A stretch of DNA of 64,000 nt. Origin: Lelliottia jeotgali (GTDB lineage Bacteria > Pseudomonadota > Gammaproteobacteria > Enterobacterales > Enterobacteriaceae). The translations under genes and the position numbers were made by a program. Shown here one piece after another: positions 63,932 through 64,000 of the stretch. Below the pieces are notes generated by a model that saw only the letters and a list, made by a program, of their open reading frames with translations, had not been told where the DNA came from and ran no database searches. Every line of letters starts with the position of its first letter. Position 1 is the stretch's first letter. The stretch is from the NCBI GenBank assembly GCA_002271215.1, contig CP018628.1, positions 4,539,335-4,603,334 on the forward strand, given 5' to 3'.

Positions 63932-64000
63932 GTGTCACTTTCGCTTTGGCAGCAGTGTCTTGCCCGATTGCAGGATGAGTTACCAGCCACAGAATTCAGT
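63932..64000 (+). CDS. dnaA: Chromosomal replication initiator DnaA, start only
   Basis: GTG start at 63932 with GGAG 7 nt upstream. The 23 codons visible read [20 protein letters not shown]..., the DnaA domain I N-terminus, identical to E. coli as far as it goes. The remaining ~440 codons lie beyond the window. dnaA is about 32 kb from oriC here because in enterics the two are separate. Confidence 0.96.
   Translation, partial: MSLSLWQQCLARLQDELPATEFS

Overview
This is an origin-proximal chromosome segment from a member of the Enterobacteriaceae. The gene content, order and protein sequences match the E. coli K-12 region around oriC very closely. Three things argue against E. coli itself: tnaCAB is absent between mnmE and mdtL, the bgl and cbr genes are absent between phoU and yieH, and a pectate lyase gene sits between the atp operon and glmU. 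An Enterobacter/Lelliottia/Leclercia-like genus would fit, but I cannot fix the genus by eye. Both oriC (about 31.79-32.06 kb) and the start of dnaA (63,932) are inside the window.

Layout. (1) 1-10.8 kb: hemN (partial), a 60-codon ORF, yihI, the sRNA CsrC, engB, the sRNA Spot 42 with its small ORF, polA, yihG, dsbA-srkA, yihD and mobAB. (2) 10.9-16.4 kb: one rRNA operon on the minus strand (16S, tRNA-Glu, 23S, 5S, with P1/P2 promoters). Its upstream neighbour (yieP) is that of E. coli rrnC and its downstream neighbour (mobB) is that of E. coli rrnA, so it looks like a recombinant operon marking a large chromosomal rearrangement. (3) 16.4-31.8 kb: yieP-hsrA, rbsDACBKR, kup, ravA-viaA, asnA/asnC and mioC. 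(4) 31.8-42.3 kb: oriC, mnmG, rsmG and atpIBEFHAGDC. (5) 42.3-44.8 kb: an accessory insert with two consensus CRP sites, a 23-codon ORF and a PL9 pectate lyase (pelX) behind a likely KdgR/CRP-controlled promoter. (6) 45.0-53.5 kb: glmU, an ERIC element, glmS, pstSCAB-phoU. (7) 53.5-64 kb: yieH, adeP, chrR, yieE, yidZ, mdtL, mnmE, yidC, yidD, rnpA, rpmH and the start of dnaA.

The genes are mostly housekeeping. They cover replication start (oriC, dnaA, polA), ribosome and tRNA maturation (rrn, engB, yihI, rsmG, mnmE/mnmG, rnpA, rpmH) and energy (F1Fo ATP synthase). They also cover envelope precursor supply (glmU, glmS), membrane protein insertion (yidC, yidD), phosphate import (pst-phoU), ribose use (rbs), K+ uptake (kup) and molybdenum cofactor synthesis (mobAB). 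REP-type palindromes lie mainly at gene ends.

I found no phage, insertion sequence, CRISPR array, toxin-antitoxin pair or defence island, and no wholly new multi-gene system. The items most worth following up are the recombinant rrn operon, the CRP-flanked small transcription unit at 42.4-42.54 kb, the pelX insert with its promoter, and the 60-codon ORF between yihI and hemN.
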